The notes beneath the pieces are model-generated. The model saw nothing but the letters and a program-made list of their open reading frames with translations. It ran no database searches and was not told the DNA's origin. 12,054 nt of DNA from Bacteroidota bacterium (GTDB lineage Bacteria > Bacteroidota > Bacteroidia > UBA7662 > CANHCV01). Made by a program: the position numbers and the translations under genes. The stretch is taken from NCBI GenBank assembly GCA_027488715.1, contig JAIYBD010000268.1, forward strand, positions 1 to 12,054, written 5' to 3'. Positions 1 to 7,141 of this stretch are shown here, piece by piece (positions within the stretch are counted from its first letter, which is position 1; each line of letters opens with the position of its first letter).

Positions 1-2506
1 AAATAGCAGAACCATTTAAAAACCACTGGTTGCCAGATGCTGCAGATGACGTTAACTGTGCTGCATTTCGAGTGATGGTCGGTGTAGCGGGCAATGAATT
101 CACCGTTACCGACGTTGCAATAGAAGAGTCTGTACAGCCATTCGTGGTTACCACCAAACGGAAAGAACCCGATTGCTTCGCAAAATAAATGGGGTTTGTT
201 GCTCCAGAAATAGCGCTATTATTTCTCAACCAACGATTGCCAGAAGTTGAATTTGATGAAAATCGAACGCTGTCACCAGAACAAAACGTAGTGGCCCCCG
301 TAACGGTAAAACGTGCAGAATCTTGAGCAATCACGCGCAATGATTTAGAAATACTGTCGGAACAACCGGTAGAAGAAGTAGCCACCAATTTAACAACGTA
401 CGTTCCTGCTGAAGTATAGGTGCGATTATTATTGGTTGATGTACTTGTACCGCCTTGACCAAAATTCCAACTCAAAGCTAACGTACCCGAAGAAACGGAA
501 GAAGTGCTGTTGATTTGAAAACGATTTCCAATCAAACATTTAACCGTATCCGAAAGGGTGAAATTAGCGACCGGTTTAACCCCAGCATTGACCACAACCG
601 CATTGGACGCCGATGAGGAGCAACCGCCCACTTCAATTTTAGCCGTAATGGTACCTGCTGAATCGGCAGTATAGTTTCCTGAATTGGTCACGGTTGAAAC
701 CAAATTCCCGTTACGAAACCACTTTACCGTGGTTCCTGAAGTCCAAGATGTTGTTAAAACAAGGGGCGTTCCAGCACACAACGTTAAGGGACCCGCCGGT
801 GAAACGGTTGGTGTAGCTGGAGATGTTACGGCCACCAAGGTAATCCGGTTCGAGGTATCAGGACCAACAACGGTGTAGTACAAACCAGCTTGGGTTGCCG
901 AATACGTTGAAGATGTTGCGCCGGAAATAGCAACACCATTGCGATGCCACTGATTACCCGTTGTGGAGGAAGACGTTAATGTTGTTGAAGCTCCTGAACA
1001 CAAATTGGTGCCGGCAGAAGAGGAAATAGATACCCCTGCCACAAAAACAGATGAGTTAATTTTTCCACCTTGGATGTATTTATGAAACACAGAATCGGCT
1101 AAACTGCCCGCAGCTCCCAAAGCCGTATACGTTACAGGAACCTCATAATCAGTTGTTCCATTTGGCAATGTAGTTGAAAGAACGTGGGTGGCCGCTGAAC
1201 CGAAAATTATTTTACCCTCCAAAGGCGTTCCTGCGGTCATATTACGAGCGGTGGTGTAAATCCCAGAAGCCACATCGTACGCAGCCATCCACCAATCGGG
1301 TTTGTTGTTCGTAGAACTCAAAGAACTTTGTGTTTCAAACCAGTTGAAGAAAAGTTTGTCTCCATTCAGGTTTCGAGATGCACAAGGACGCAAATCTGAA
1401 GTCAATTGCCCTGTTGTTGAAAGACCGATTAAACCGCGGTAGGAATTCGGGTTCCCCAATTTTTTAACCGATAAAACCGTCGAACCATCAGTAACAATGT
1501 CTACCAATGCCATGTTCGATGCACCCGAGGCAAGCGTATCAAATGAATACAAGCTGCGAGAAACGGAAGTAAGGATGTGCAAATTTCCATTTTGATCAAC
1601 CGTAGCGCTCAACTCCCAACCACACGTAGGATTCCAAGTAACACCCAAGGCGGTACGAACCAAAGCCGAAATGCTCAGTTGCGTGGGAGAACTCCAGGTG
1701 TCGCCACCATCAGTACTGCTCATGACAATGGGCAAATACGTAACTCCTGTATCGGCTCCGGTGTACAATTGGTGACCCAATCCTACTATATATCCTTTAC
1801 TGCCCGATTCATTGAAAGCCATGGCCACATCTGGCAAACCGGGTTCATCCAAAGTAGCAGCCGCAGTCATAGGCATCGGTAAAAAGCGCGTAAAGTAATT
1901 AAATTGGTTACCCGATGGCGTTAATGTGGTTAACGTAAGGGTGTCAGAAAAATCTGAATTCCCAACACCAATCGAACCGTTTTTATCCAACAACAACATT
2001 CGATCAGATAAAGAAACCACCGAGGATACAATTTGTCTTAAGGTATCCTGACGAGAACGAAGCGGAGTATCAATGTTTAATACCGTTCCACCCGCGGTTG
2101 CTACCGATACTACAGTTGTTCCGTAAGAATTCCTTGCCGTATTGCTCACGATCGGAATAATTCCGGTGGCCCAAACATTGGAAGGGTTGGTATTTCCCGA
2201 CGGATTAAAGAATGCCATTTTGGGCAATCTTCCTCCCGGAGTTGTTCCCCACGAAGTGATTTTATCAACCACCCAAGTATTTCCTCCATCCATGGATACA
2301 TCCATTTTGATGGTATTATTGATAGGACTAGACCGGTGAACCCAACCCACTAAGTTCTGAGCCGGGTAGCAGGCCAACCCTTGGCGAGTTCCATAGGCAT
2401 TGGAATATCCATTTCTGGAAGTTCCTAAGTTTTTAACCACTAACTGTGCATTTACCCCGAAAGCAAACAACAGAAAAGAAAAAGAAAATAAAAATTTGGT
2501 TTTCAT
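1..2506 (-). CDS. Large secreted protein with Asp-box (BNR-like) propeller, Ig-like and PKD modules; 3' end outside window
   Basis: The frame is open from the ATG at 2506 to the left edge: 835 codons with no stop. Residues 1-20 form a classic signal peptide: a Lys near the start, a Phe/Leu-rich core, then VNA before Q21. Two Asp-box motifs, SMDGGNTW (about 71-78) and STDGGDTW (about 264-271), place a sialidase/BNR-like beta-propeller at roughly 25-475. Ig-like modules follow (about 490-560, 568-640, 728-805, and a partial one from 806). Several share a GNQW/GNRW...N-x-AISGAT pattern. A PKD-like module lies at about 644-720 (SWNFGQGG, then TYTSAGTYVVKLVA). No catalytic residues can be assigned, so enzymatic activity is not claimed. 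A T9SS sorting domain at the missing C-terminus is an inference from this architecture. The start is supported by the signal peptide and by a -7 box 4 bases upstream. The gene is monocistronic as far as can be seen. Confidence 0.88.
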   Translation of the reverse strand, partial: MKTKFLFSFSFLLFAFGVNAQLVVKNLGTSRNGYSNAYGTRQGLACYPAQNLVGWVHRSSPINNTIKMDVSMDGGNTWVVDKITSWGTTPGGRLPKMAFFNPSGNTNPSNVWATGIIPIVSNTARNSYGTTVVSVATAGGTVLNIDTPLRSRQDTLRQIVSSVVSLSDRMLLLDKNGSIGVGNSDFSDTLTLTTLTPSGNQFNYFTRFLPMPMTAAATLDEPGLPDVAMAFNESGSKGYIVGLGHQLYTGADTGVTYLPIVMSSTDGGDTWSSPTQLSISALVRTALGVTWNPTCGWELSATVDQNGNLHILTSVSRSLYSFDTLASGASNMALVDIVTDGSTVLSVKKLGNPNSYRGLIGLSTTGQLTSDLRPCASRNLNGDKLFFNWFETQSSLSSTNNKPDWWMAAYDVASGIYTTARNMTAGTPLEGKIIFGSAATHVLSTTLPNGTTDYEVPVTYTALGAAGSLADSVFHKYIQGGKINSSVFVAGVSISSSAGTNLCSGASTTLTSSSTTGNQWHRNGVAISGATSSTYSATQAGLYYTVVGPDTSNRITLVAVTSPATPTVSPAGPLTLCAGTPLVLTTSWTSGTTVKWFRNGNLVSTVTNSGNYTADSAGTITAKIEVGGCSSSASNAVVVNAGVKPVANFTLSDTVKCLIGNRFQINSTSSVSSGTLALSWNFGQGGTSTSTNNNRTYTSAGTYVVKLVATSSTGCSDSISKSLRVIAQDSARFTVTGATTFCSGDSVRFSSNSTSGNRWLRNNSAISGATNPIYFAKQSGSFRLVVTTNGCTDSSIATSVTVNSLPATPTITRNAAQLTSSAASGNQWFLNGSAI

Positions 2507-2510
2507 GCCA

Positions 2511-2518
2511 CAAAGGTA
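2511..2518 (-). promoter_or_regulatory. Bacteroidota -7 promoter box (TACCTTTG), probably leaderless
   Basis: The minus strand reads TACCTTTG, an exact match to the Bacteroidota -7 consensus TAnnTTTG. It is followed by TGGC and then the ATG at 2506. No good -33 TTTG is seen at the usual distance. With only 4 bases between box and ATG, transcription should start at or within a base or two of the ATG. Confidence 0.6.
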
Positions 2519-2735
2519 TTTCGAGGTAAAAAGATAAGAAGAGAATTCCAAAAAATTAATGGATAATTCCTTTTGAATTAAAACTAGAAGAAAGTGATTC
2601 ATTGTTTCAAACCCGAAAAAAATTCGTTTTTTATCAGATTACCGCAATTTAATCGGTTTTTGTGCCCACAAAAAGGGCAAAAGGTTATTGAAAAAAAATT
2701 AAACTGAAATTAAAGAAAAATTCTGATTACACCCA
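2519..2735. other. AT-rich intergenic region without a recognisable gene
   Basis: This separates the end of the ABM-fold gene from the promoter of the secreted-protein gene. It is rich in A and T runs and has no convincing coding frame. The only clear symmetry is a short inverted repeat, TGCCC (2663-2667) and GGGCA (2675-2679), with a 7-base loop. It is not followed by a U-tract on the minus strand, so it is not a good terminator for the upstream operon. Confidence 0.5.
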
Positions 2736-3068
2736 TCAAAGGATACTGTCTCTTTCCCATTCAGAAACATGCGAAATCTGGGTCACAACACTTCGATAAA
2801 AAGAATAAAACTCCCCTTTTCCTAATTCTTTGGCACGGCGATGCAAGGTGTGGTTCTTCCAAATTTCTACAGCACGCTCATCTTTCCAATAACTGATGAA
2901 TATGCCATGAATACCATTTCTTACTGAATCCCAGCCCAAGAAACCTTCGATTTCACCGGCCGATTGTAAGGTAGCCTCGTCGAAAAACGTGTAGGTTTCG
3001 GAGGTTTCCGGTCTAGTACTGATGAACAAGACCGCAATGTGCCCTGGCTGAAGAACCCCTTGTTTCAA
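2736..3068 (-). CDS. Antibiotic biosynthesis monooxygenase (ABM)-fold small protein
   Basis: This is a 110-residue protein of the dimeric alpha/beta-barrel ABM superfamily, which includes HmoA-like haem monooxygenases and many uncharacterised members. Visible family features are a first strand IAVLFISTRP, a GFLGWDSVR segment (about 43-51), GIFISYWKDERAVEIWKNH (about 55-73), and an LHRRAKELGKGEFYSFYR helix and strand. These match the usual EGFLG..S...G....SYW.....A..W..H..H..A...G...FY pattern. No ATG occurs in frame, and the nearest upstream in-frame stop is at 3081-3083. The best start is the TTG at 3068, which overlaps the purM stop as TTGA and keeps the first strand intact. Tight overlap with purM implies co-translation. 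The substrate is unknown, and nothing here shows antibiotic synthesis. Alternative: a later TTG at codon 14, which would remove the first strand. Confidence 0.82.
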   Translation of the reverse strand: MKQGVLQPGHIAVLFISTRPETSETYTFFDEATLQSAGEIEGFLGWDSVRNGIHGIFISYWKDERAVEIWKNHTLHRRAKELGKGEFYSFYRSVVTQISHVSEWERDSIL

Positions 3069-4237
3069 GAACCCTGATATTCAAATGTGCCGTGAGGGCC
3101 TAAAACGGTCACCTGACTACCCTGTGCACTCTCGCAATGTCCAATCACCTGGGCTTCCACCCCGAACGATTTTGCGATCGAAATGAGTTCATGGGCCATC
3201 GATTCTTCCACATAAACTTCCAAACGGTGGCCCATGTTGAAGACTTGATACATTTCCTTCCAACTCGTTCCCGATTCTTGCTGGATCATGGAGAAAAGCG
3301 GAGGCGTTGGAAAAAGGTTATTCTTCACCACGTGAACATCGTTCACAAACTTTAATACTTTGGTTTGCGCTCCACCTGAACAATGAATCATTCCGTAAAT
3401 GTGGGAGCGCATGGTTTCGAACATGGCCTTCACCACGGGCGCATACGTTCGCGTTGGAGAAAGAATGAGTCTTCCAACGTCCAAGGTCGTTCCTTCTACA
3501 GAATCGGTAAGTGATTTCGAACCAGAATAAACCAAATCCGACGGAGTTAACGGGTCATAACTCTCTGGATAAAGAGCAGCTAGTTTGTTTTCTAACACAT
3601 CGTGCCGAGCACTGGTTAACCCATTGGAACCCATTCCCCCATTGTATTCGCTTTCGTAATTCGCTTGACCAAAACTGCTGAAACCAACCACCACCAAGCC
3701 CGGACGAATACGGGCATTATCAATCACTTCCGAACGGCGCATCCGCACAGCCATTGTAGAATCTACAATAATGGTTCGAACCAAATCTCCAACGTCGGCG
3801 GTTTCCCCGCCTCCAAAATGAATGTCCAAACCGAATGCATTCATCTGATCGATGAATTCCTGGGTTCCAGAGATCACGGCTGAAATCACTTCTCCAGGAA
3901 TCAAATTTTTGTTTCTACCAATGGTAGAAGAAATTAAAAAATTCTTCTCGGCCCCAGCACACAACAAATCATCCAGATTCATCACCACGGCATCTTGAGC
4001 AATGCCCTTCCAAACCGACAAATCTCCGGTTGTTTTCCAATACAAATACGCCAATGACGATTTGGTACCGGCTCCATCGGCATGAATTAAATTGCAAAAG
4101 GCGGGATCGCCAGCTAAAACATCGGGCAAAACTTTGCAAAATGCTTGGGGAAAAAGCCCCTGGTCCAAGGAAGCGATGGCTGCATGAACCTCTTGTTTAT
4201 CGGAAGAAACTCCTCGTTGTGCGTAGCGATCAGACAT
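3065..4237 (-). CDS. purM: Phosphoribosylformylglycinamidine cyclo-ligase (AIR synthase), long form
   Basis: PurM converts formylglycinamidine ribonucleotide and ATP to aminoimidazole ribonucleotide, the fifth step of de novo purine synthesis, in the cytosol. Seen in the 390-residue product: the DGAGTKS nucleotide/Mg loop (54-60), VVMNLDDLLCAGAE (about 84-97, the counterpart of the bacterial CVNDLLVQGAE segment), GGGETADVGD (142-151), GSNGLTSARHD (203-213, the S-N-G motif), an LSPTRTYAPVV segment (about 259-269), MIHCSGGAQTKVL (about 283-295) and YQVFNMGHRLEV (about 330-341). It is longer than the roughly 345 residues of the E. coli enzyme, which I believe is typical of a Bacteroidota variant. 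The ATG at 4237 is preferred over an upstream TTG at 4330 because family homology begins at SDRYAQRGV and a -7 box sits just before this ATG. It lies 38 bases after the methyltransferase gene and overlaps the ABM gene by 4 bases. Confidence 0.93.
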   Translation of the reverse strand: MSDRYAQRGVSSDKQEVHAAIASLDQGLFPQAFCKVLPDVLAGDPAFCNLIHADGAGTKSSLAYLYWKTTGDLSVWKGIAQDAVVMNLDDLLCAGAEKNFLISSTIGRNKNLIPGEVISAVISGTQEFIDQMNAFGLDIHFGGGETADVGDLVRTIIVDSTMAVRMRRSEVIDNARIRPGLVVVGFSSFGQANYESEYNGGMGSNGLTSARHDVLENKLAALYPESYDPLTPSDLVYSGSKSLTDSVEGTTLDVGRLILSPTRTYAPVVKAMFETMRSHIYGMIHCSGGAQTKVLKFVNDVHVVKNNLFPTPPLFSMIQQESGTSWKEMYQVFNMGHRLEVYVEESMAHELISIAKSFGVEAQVIGHCESAQGSQVTVLGPHGTFEYQGS

Positions 4238-4241
4238 GCCA

Positions 4242-4249
4242 CAAAGATA
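4242..4249 (-). promoter_or_regulatory. -7 promoter box (TATCTTTG) of purM, probably leaderless
   Basis: The minus strand reads TATCTTTG followed by TGGC and the purM ATG at 4237. This is the same box-to-ATG spacing and the same TGGC spacer as at 2511-2518. It lies in the 38-base gap after the methyltransferase stop, so purM and the ABM gene can be transcribed independently of the exbB operon. No good -33 element is visible. Confidence 0.6.
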
Positions 4250-4275
4250 AATCTCAAAAAGAGCGGAAGGCGGAA

Positions 4276-5052
4276 TTATTTTACAACCAATATCCCCATT
4301 TTCCCCAAATCTACCCAACGTTCTACCCAAGGCCTAGTTTTCACTTGCTCCCATGCGTGTTTCATACTCAGGCTCCAACGAATATCATCCAAAACCATCC
4401 AACCGCCCGACGTCATGTTTCCGAAAATAGCATCGGCATACTTTTGTGTTGCAATCCCATCGTGATGACCGTCGATAAAAACCAATCCAAAGTCATGATT
4501 ATCTTCGAGAACCTGCGGAAGCACATCGGAAAAACGACCGGTGATAAGAGTCACTTGTTGTGAATCTGAAAACGCATTCCTTGCTAAATTGGCGGTGTTC
4601 GGATCGCCTTCAATGGAAATCCACTGATTTAGGAAATGGGATCCAGTAACCAAATACCTTAGGCCGATGCCCAGATTCGTGCCCAACTCCAAATTAATTT
4701 TGCCCGATTTCAATTGGGCAATACGAAGCAACATTCTACCCCATTTTTCGGAACTGGCTGTGGTGGCAATCATGGTGTTTAAATCAACCTTTCGGTGAAT
4801 CCCCGTGGATGTACCCGTTTGAGGTGCTACGCCAGAAACCGCACCAAAATCAATGATTTCAATTTCTGACGTTGAAGAAGAACGAAGAATTTGAAGATGT
4901 TCTTTAACGGATTCTATGGATGAACCGTGACGAGAAAAAATTCGTGCAGCCTGAAGATGTTCTTTTTCAGCAGCAGGCCAACCTTCAGAGAATTCACACT
5001 TCCAGTATTGGTTAAGTTGGCCCAATCGCCAAAGTAAAGCCGAGAAATTCAT
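4276..5052 (-). CDS. Class I SAM-dependent methyltransferase (Methyltransf_24-like)
   Basis: The 258-residue product has a Rossmann-type methyltransferase core in its C-terminal half. Motif I is LELGTNLGIG (121-130), followed by WISIEGDPNTANLA (about 144-157), where the acidic residues after the second strand would bind the SAM ribose. VFIDGHHDG (about 192-200) and MVLDDIRW (219-226) resemble the acidic metal- or substrate-binding positions of the Methyltransf_24 and O-methyltransferase-3 families. Residues 1-110 are helical and less conserved, possibly a cap or substrate-recognition part. There is no signal peptide, so it is cytosolic. The ATG at 5052 overlaps the TGA of the prenyl synthase gene (TGATG), so translational coupling is likely; the TTG one codon upstream is less likely. 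The substrate is unknown. Position after a prenyl diphosphate synthase makes an isoprenoid quinone or lipid substrate possible, but nothing in the sequence proves it. Confidence 0.87.
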   Translation of the reverse strand: MNFSALLWRLGQLNQYWKCEFSEGWPAAEKEHLQAARIFSRHGSSIESVKEHLQILRSSSTSEIEIIDFGAVSGVAPQTGTSTGIHRKVDLNTMIATTASSEKWGRMLLRIAQLKSGKINLELGTNLGIGLRYLVTGSHFLNQWISIEGDPNTANLARNAFSDSQQVTLITGRFSDVLPQVLEDNHDFGLVFIDGHHDGIATQKYADAIFGNMTSGGWMVLDDIRWSLSMKHAWEQVKTRPWVERWVDLGKMGILVVK

Positions 5053-6026
5053 CAATGATCTCGATGGGCAAAGAGAAGCGCCATTTCCTGAAACAAAGAG
5101 GTATCTCCATCAATGAACGATAGCTCCTCCAACGCTTCTTGTAAAAATTGATCTCGAATTTTTTCAGTCCTTTCCTTTGCTTGAGTTCCTTCGTACCAAG
5201 AAAGTGATCGCTCAATTTTCTCTACCGATGGCGGTAAGCTCATCATAAATCTAGCGTCAGATTTTTGTTGTTCATTGGAGTTTTCCCAAGCCAAAATAGC
5301 CAAAAGGGTTTTTTTATTCGCTAAGATATCTCCACCCGATTGTTTTCCTGTTTTGGAAGAATCTCCGAAACAATCCAACAAATCATCTTGAATTTGAAAA
5401 GCCAAACCGGCACTTATAGCAAACTTGTACCAACGACTCGCAACCTCTTCCGAAGTACCGGCAACAAGCGAACCCAATCGAGCGGCTTCTCCCAATAAAA
5501 CACTGGTTTTTAGCCGAATCATATTTACATATTCTTCCGAAGAAACCATGTCGCGATCTTGAAATTCCATGTCCCACTGTTGACCTTCACACACCTCCAA
5601 AGAGGTTTGAAGAAAATGCGTCATTAACACTCCGCAAAGCGGATTTGGGTAGTTCATCAACTGTTGATACGCAACAACCAACATAGCATCTCCACTAAGA
5701 ATCGCAGTGGAAATATTGTTTCGAACATGAACGGTGGGTTTTCCTCGACGAACTGGAGCATCATCCATGATGTCATCGTGCATTAAAGAAAAATTATGAA
5801 AAACTTCAACAGCCAAAGCGGCATGAATAGCATCTTCAAAAGATTTTCCATAATGTTCGGCTACCCAAATGGTGAGCGCTGGACGCAAACGTTTCCCCCC
5901 CAGGGCGAGCAAGTAACGCGCAGGATCATATAATCCATCTGGAGAAAGCGTTGGGGTGTTAAATACCCGAATTAATCTTTCCTCAATCAGAGGAAGTGTT
6001 TTTTCAAAATGAAGAGAAAAGGCCAT
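5052..6026 (-). CDS. Polyprenyl diphosphate synthase (trans-isoprenyl, GGPP/FPP-synthase type)
   Basis: The enzyme condenses isopentenyl diphosphate with allylic diphosphates to make longer prenyl diphosphates for quinones, carotenoids or other terpenoids. The 324-residue protein has all hallmarks of the family: GGKRLRPAL (43-51), the first aspartate-rich motif in LMHDDIMDDAPVRRG (D84, D85, D88), the KT pair (about 173-174), and the second aspartate-rich motif in FQIQDDLLD (D214, D215, D218) followed by GKQSGGDI and NKKT. The first motif is DDxxD without the two-residue insertion seen in bacterial FPP synthases such as IspA. The residue five before it is Phe79, a position known to limit chain length in related enzymes. 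A C15-C20 product is therefore plausible but cannot be assigned. The ATG at 6026 shares its A with the exbD stop (TAATG), and the stop overlaps the methyltransferase ATG (TGATG). It is the third gene of the exbB operon. Confidence 0.93.
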   Translation of the reverse strand: MAFSLHFEKTLPLIEERLIRVFNTPTLSPDGLYDPARYLLALGGKRLRPALTIWVAEHYGKSFEDAIHAALAVEVFHNFSLMHDDIMDDAPVRRGKPTVHVRNNISTAILSGDAMLVVAYQQLMNYPNPLCGVLMTHFLQTSLEVCEGQQWDMEFQDRDMVSSEEYVNMIRLKTSVLLGEAARLGSLVAGTSEEVASRWYKFAISAGLAFQIQDDLLDCFGDSSKTGKQSGGDILANKKTLLAILAWENSNEQQKSDARFMMSLPPSVEKIERSLSWYEGTQAKERTEKIRDQFLQEALEELSFIDGDTSLFQEMALLFAHRDH

Positions 6027-6421
6027 TATCCTTTATCGGTGGCCATCACCACTTTAATTTTTAACTTGGTTGTAATTTGAAGAACATCCACCAAATCTTG
6101 AACTGAAAGCGACTTTTCAATTCGAAGAACAATGGTAGGTTCATCAATACCAACGATGGCATTGGCCAAAGCATTCTCCAATTCTGCCGTTGGGATTTCT
6201 ACTTTATCGATAAAAATTCGCTTATCGGCTGTAACAGAAAGAGAAATTTGTTTTTTATTGATTTTTTGGGAAGCAGTAGCCTTGGGAAGAAATAATTTAA
6301 TCACATTCGGGTTGGCAACCGTAGAAATAATCAAAAAGAAAAGAAGAAGAAAAAACATGATGTCGTTCAATGACGACGTTGAAACTTCGGCGGCAAACCG
6401 ATTTTTACGGCGAATCTTCAT
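6026..6421 (-). CDS. exbD: ExbD/TolR-family biopolymer transport protein
   Basis: This is the partner of ExbB in a proton-driven inner-membrane motor that energises outer-membrane transport through TonB, or envelope functions in Tol-type systems. The 131-residue protein has the normal layout. A short basic cytoplasmic N-terminus (KIRRKNRF) precedes a single membrane span at about 20-37 (DIMFFLLLFFLIISTVA). Asp20 at the start of the span matches the essential proton-carrying aspartate of ExbD (Asp25 in E. coli). A periplasmic domain follows, with ISLSVTADKRIFIDK and an EPTIVLRIEKSLSVQDLVDVLQ segment typical of the family. It begins 2 bases after the exbB stop, and its stop overlaps the prenyl synthase start. 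Only one exbD copy and no tonB are visible, so TonB-linked and Tol-like roles cannot be separated. Confidence 0.93.
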   Translation of the reverse strand: MKIRRKNRFAAEVSTSSLNDIMFFLLLFFLIISTVANPNVIKLFLPKATASQKINKKQISLSVTADKRIFIDKVEIPTAELENALANAIVGIDEPTIVLRIEKSLSVQDLVDVLQITTKLKIKVVMATDKG

Positions 6422-6423
6422 GA

Positions 6424-7053
6424 TTACAACAACAAATTTTTAAACTCAAGCACTTGACGCTGCATCTTCAACAAGAAACCATCAATTTTTCCCTGAAGCA
6501 AATGAAGAAAGGTATAGGCAAGTACGCCCACGATCAAACCCGCTCCGGAAGTAATCATTTTTTCATAAAGACCCCCTGAAATAATTCCAATCGAAATATT
6601 GTCTTCCAACGAGATTTTATAAAAGATCTTGATGACCCCGGAGATGGTTCCAATGAAGCCCAACATAGGAGCAACACCGGCAATGATTCCCAAGATTCCG
6701 AGTTTAGATTCCATGGCAGAAAGTTCAATGGACGCGGCATCTTCCATGTGGCGATCCATTTCCGACATGGGCCGGGAGATCACTTTTAATCCTTGACCAT
6801 AGATTCGGCCCATGGAACTGCGTTCATTCTCACACAATGCCATTGCACTATTCACATTTCCATCGTGAAGTCCAGTTTTAATGCTTCCGATCAAACTAGG
6901 ATTCACTTTGCTATTTTGGGCAATATAAATCCACCGTTCAACGAAAATATAAAGGGCAATAATTAACAATAAAACAATGGGAACCATGATCGGTCCTCCT
7001 TTAGAAACCAATTGAAAGAAAGATAACTCCTGGCTAACAGCAATTTGAAGCAT
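6424..7053 (-). CDS. exbB: MotA/TolQ/ExbB-family proton channel protein
   Basis: This is the pentameric channel subunit that works with ExbD in the inner membrane to convert proton flow into mechanical energy. The 209-residue product has three predicted spans: about 21-43 (PIMVPIVLLLIIALYIFVE), 119-144 and 162-187. The family signature APMLGFIGTISGVIKIF begins at about 129 and MITSGAGLIVGVLAY lies in the third span. A soluble segment of about 75 residues between spans 1 and 2 is normal for ExbB/TolQ. The ATG at 7053 is preferred over the TTG at 7071, because that TTG is itself part of the -7 promoter box and would not be in the transcript. It is the first gene of a four-gene operon with exbD 2 bases downstream. 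There is no Shine-Dalgarno site, but the 12 bases before the ATG are A/T-rich, as is usual in Bacteroidota. Confidence 0.92.
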   Translation of the reverse strand: MLQIAVSQELSFFQLVSKGGPIMVPIVLLLIIALYIFVERWIYIAQNSKVNPSLIGSIKTGLHDGNVNSAMALCENERSSMGRIYGQGLKVISRPMSEMDRHMEDAASIELSAMESKLGILGIIAGVAPMLGFIGTISGVIKIFYKISLEDNISIGIISGGLYEKMITSGAGLIVGVLAYTFLHLLQGKIDGFLLKMQRQVLEFKNLLL

Positions 7054-7068
7054 AATTTTAGTTTTAAA

Positions 7069-7076
7069 CAAAGCTA
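7069..7076 (-). promoter_or_regulatory. -7 promoter box (TAGCTTTG) of the exbB operon
   Basis: The minus strand reads TAGCTTTG, matching TAnnTTTG, 15 bases before the exbB ATG at 7053. This allows a short 5' leader of around 10 bases. A pyrimidine-rich stretch lies upstream; the best -33 candidate (TTTC, about 16 bases upstream) is weak. It is the only one of the four boxes here that leaves room for a leader. Confidence 0.6.
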
Positions 7077-7141
7077 TAACGAAAAAAGGAAGGAAAGATT
7101 GGATGTTAAAAGTTTCACGAAATTGTTTTCAAAAATGTACA

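Noticed and set aside
2657..2682. Inverted repeat TGCCC/GGGCA flanked by T and A runs, considered as terminator of the purM-ABM operon
   Set aside because: On the minus strand the hairpin is followed by A-rich, not U-rich, sequence. The stem is only 5 bp and lies about 60 bases after the stop codon.
4238..4330. Upstream extension of purM to the TTG at 4330
   Set aside because: The extra 31 residues overlap the methyltransferase 3' end and do not resemble PurM. The ATG at 4237 fits both the family start and the promoter box.
4030..4563. A 177-codon plus-strand open frame antisense to purM and the methyltransferase gene
   Set aside because: It spans two well-supported genes on the other strand, its product (rich in His, Lys, Arg and Pro) has no recognisable family, and no promoter box precedes it. 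It is a shadow of the real genes.
6132..6443. Plus-strand open frame of 103 codons antisense to exbD
   Set aside because: It mirrors the exbD coding sequence, and its hydrophobic stretches come from the antisense of ExbD codons. There is no family match or start signal.
7077..7141. Search for a terminator between the cytochrome b5-like gene and exbB
   Set aside because: Only a very weak TTTC-GT-GAAA symmetry is present, without a GC-rich stem. It is not supportable as a terminator.
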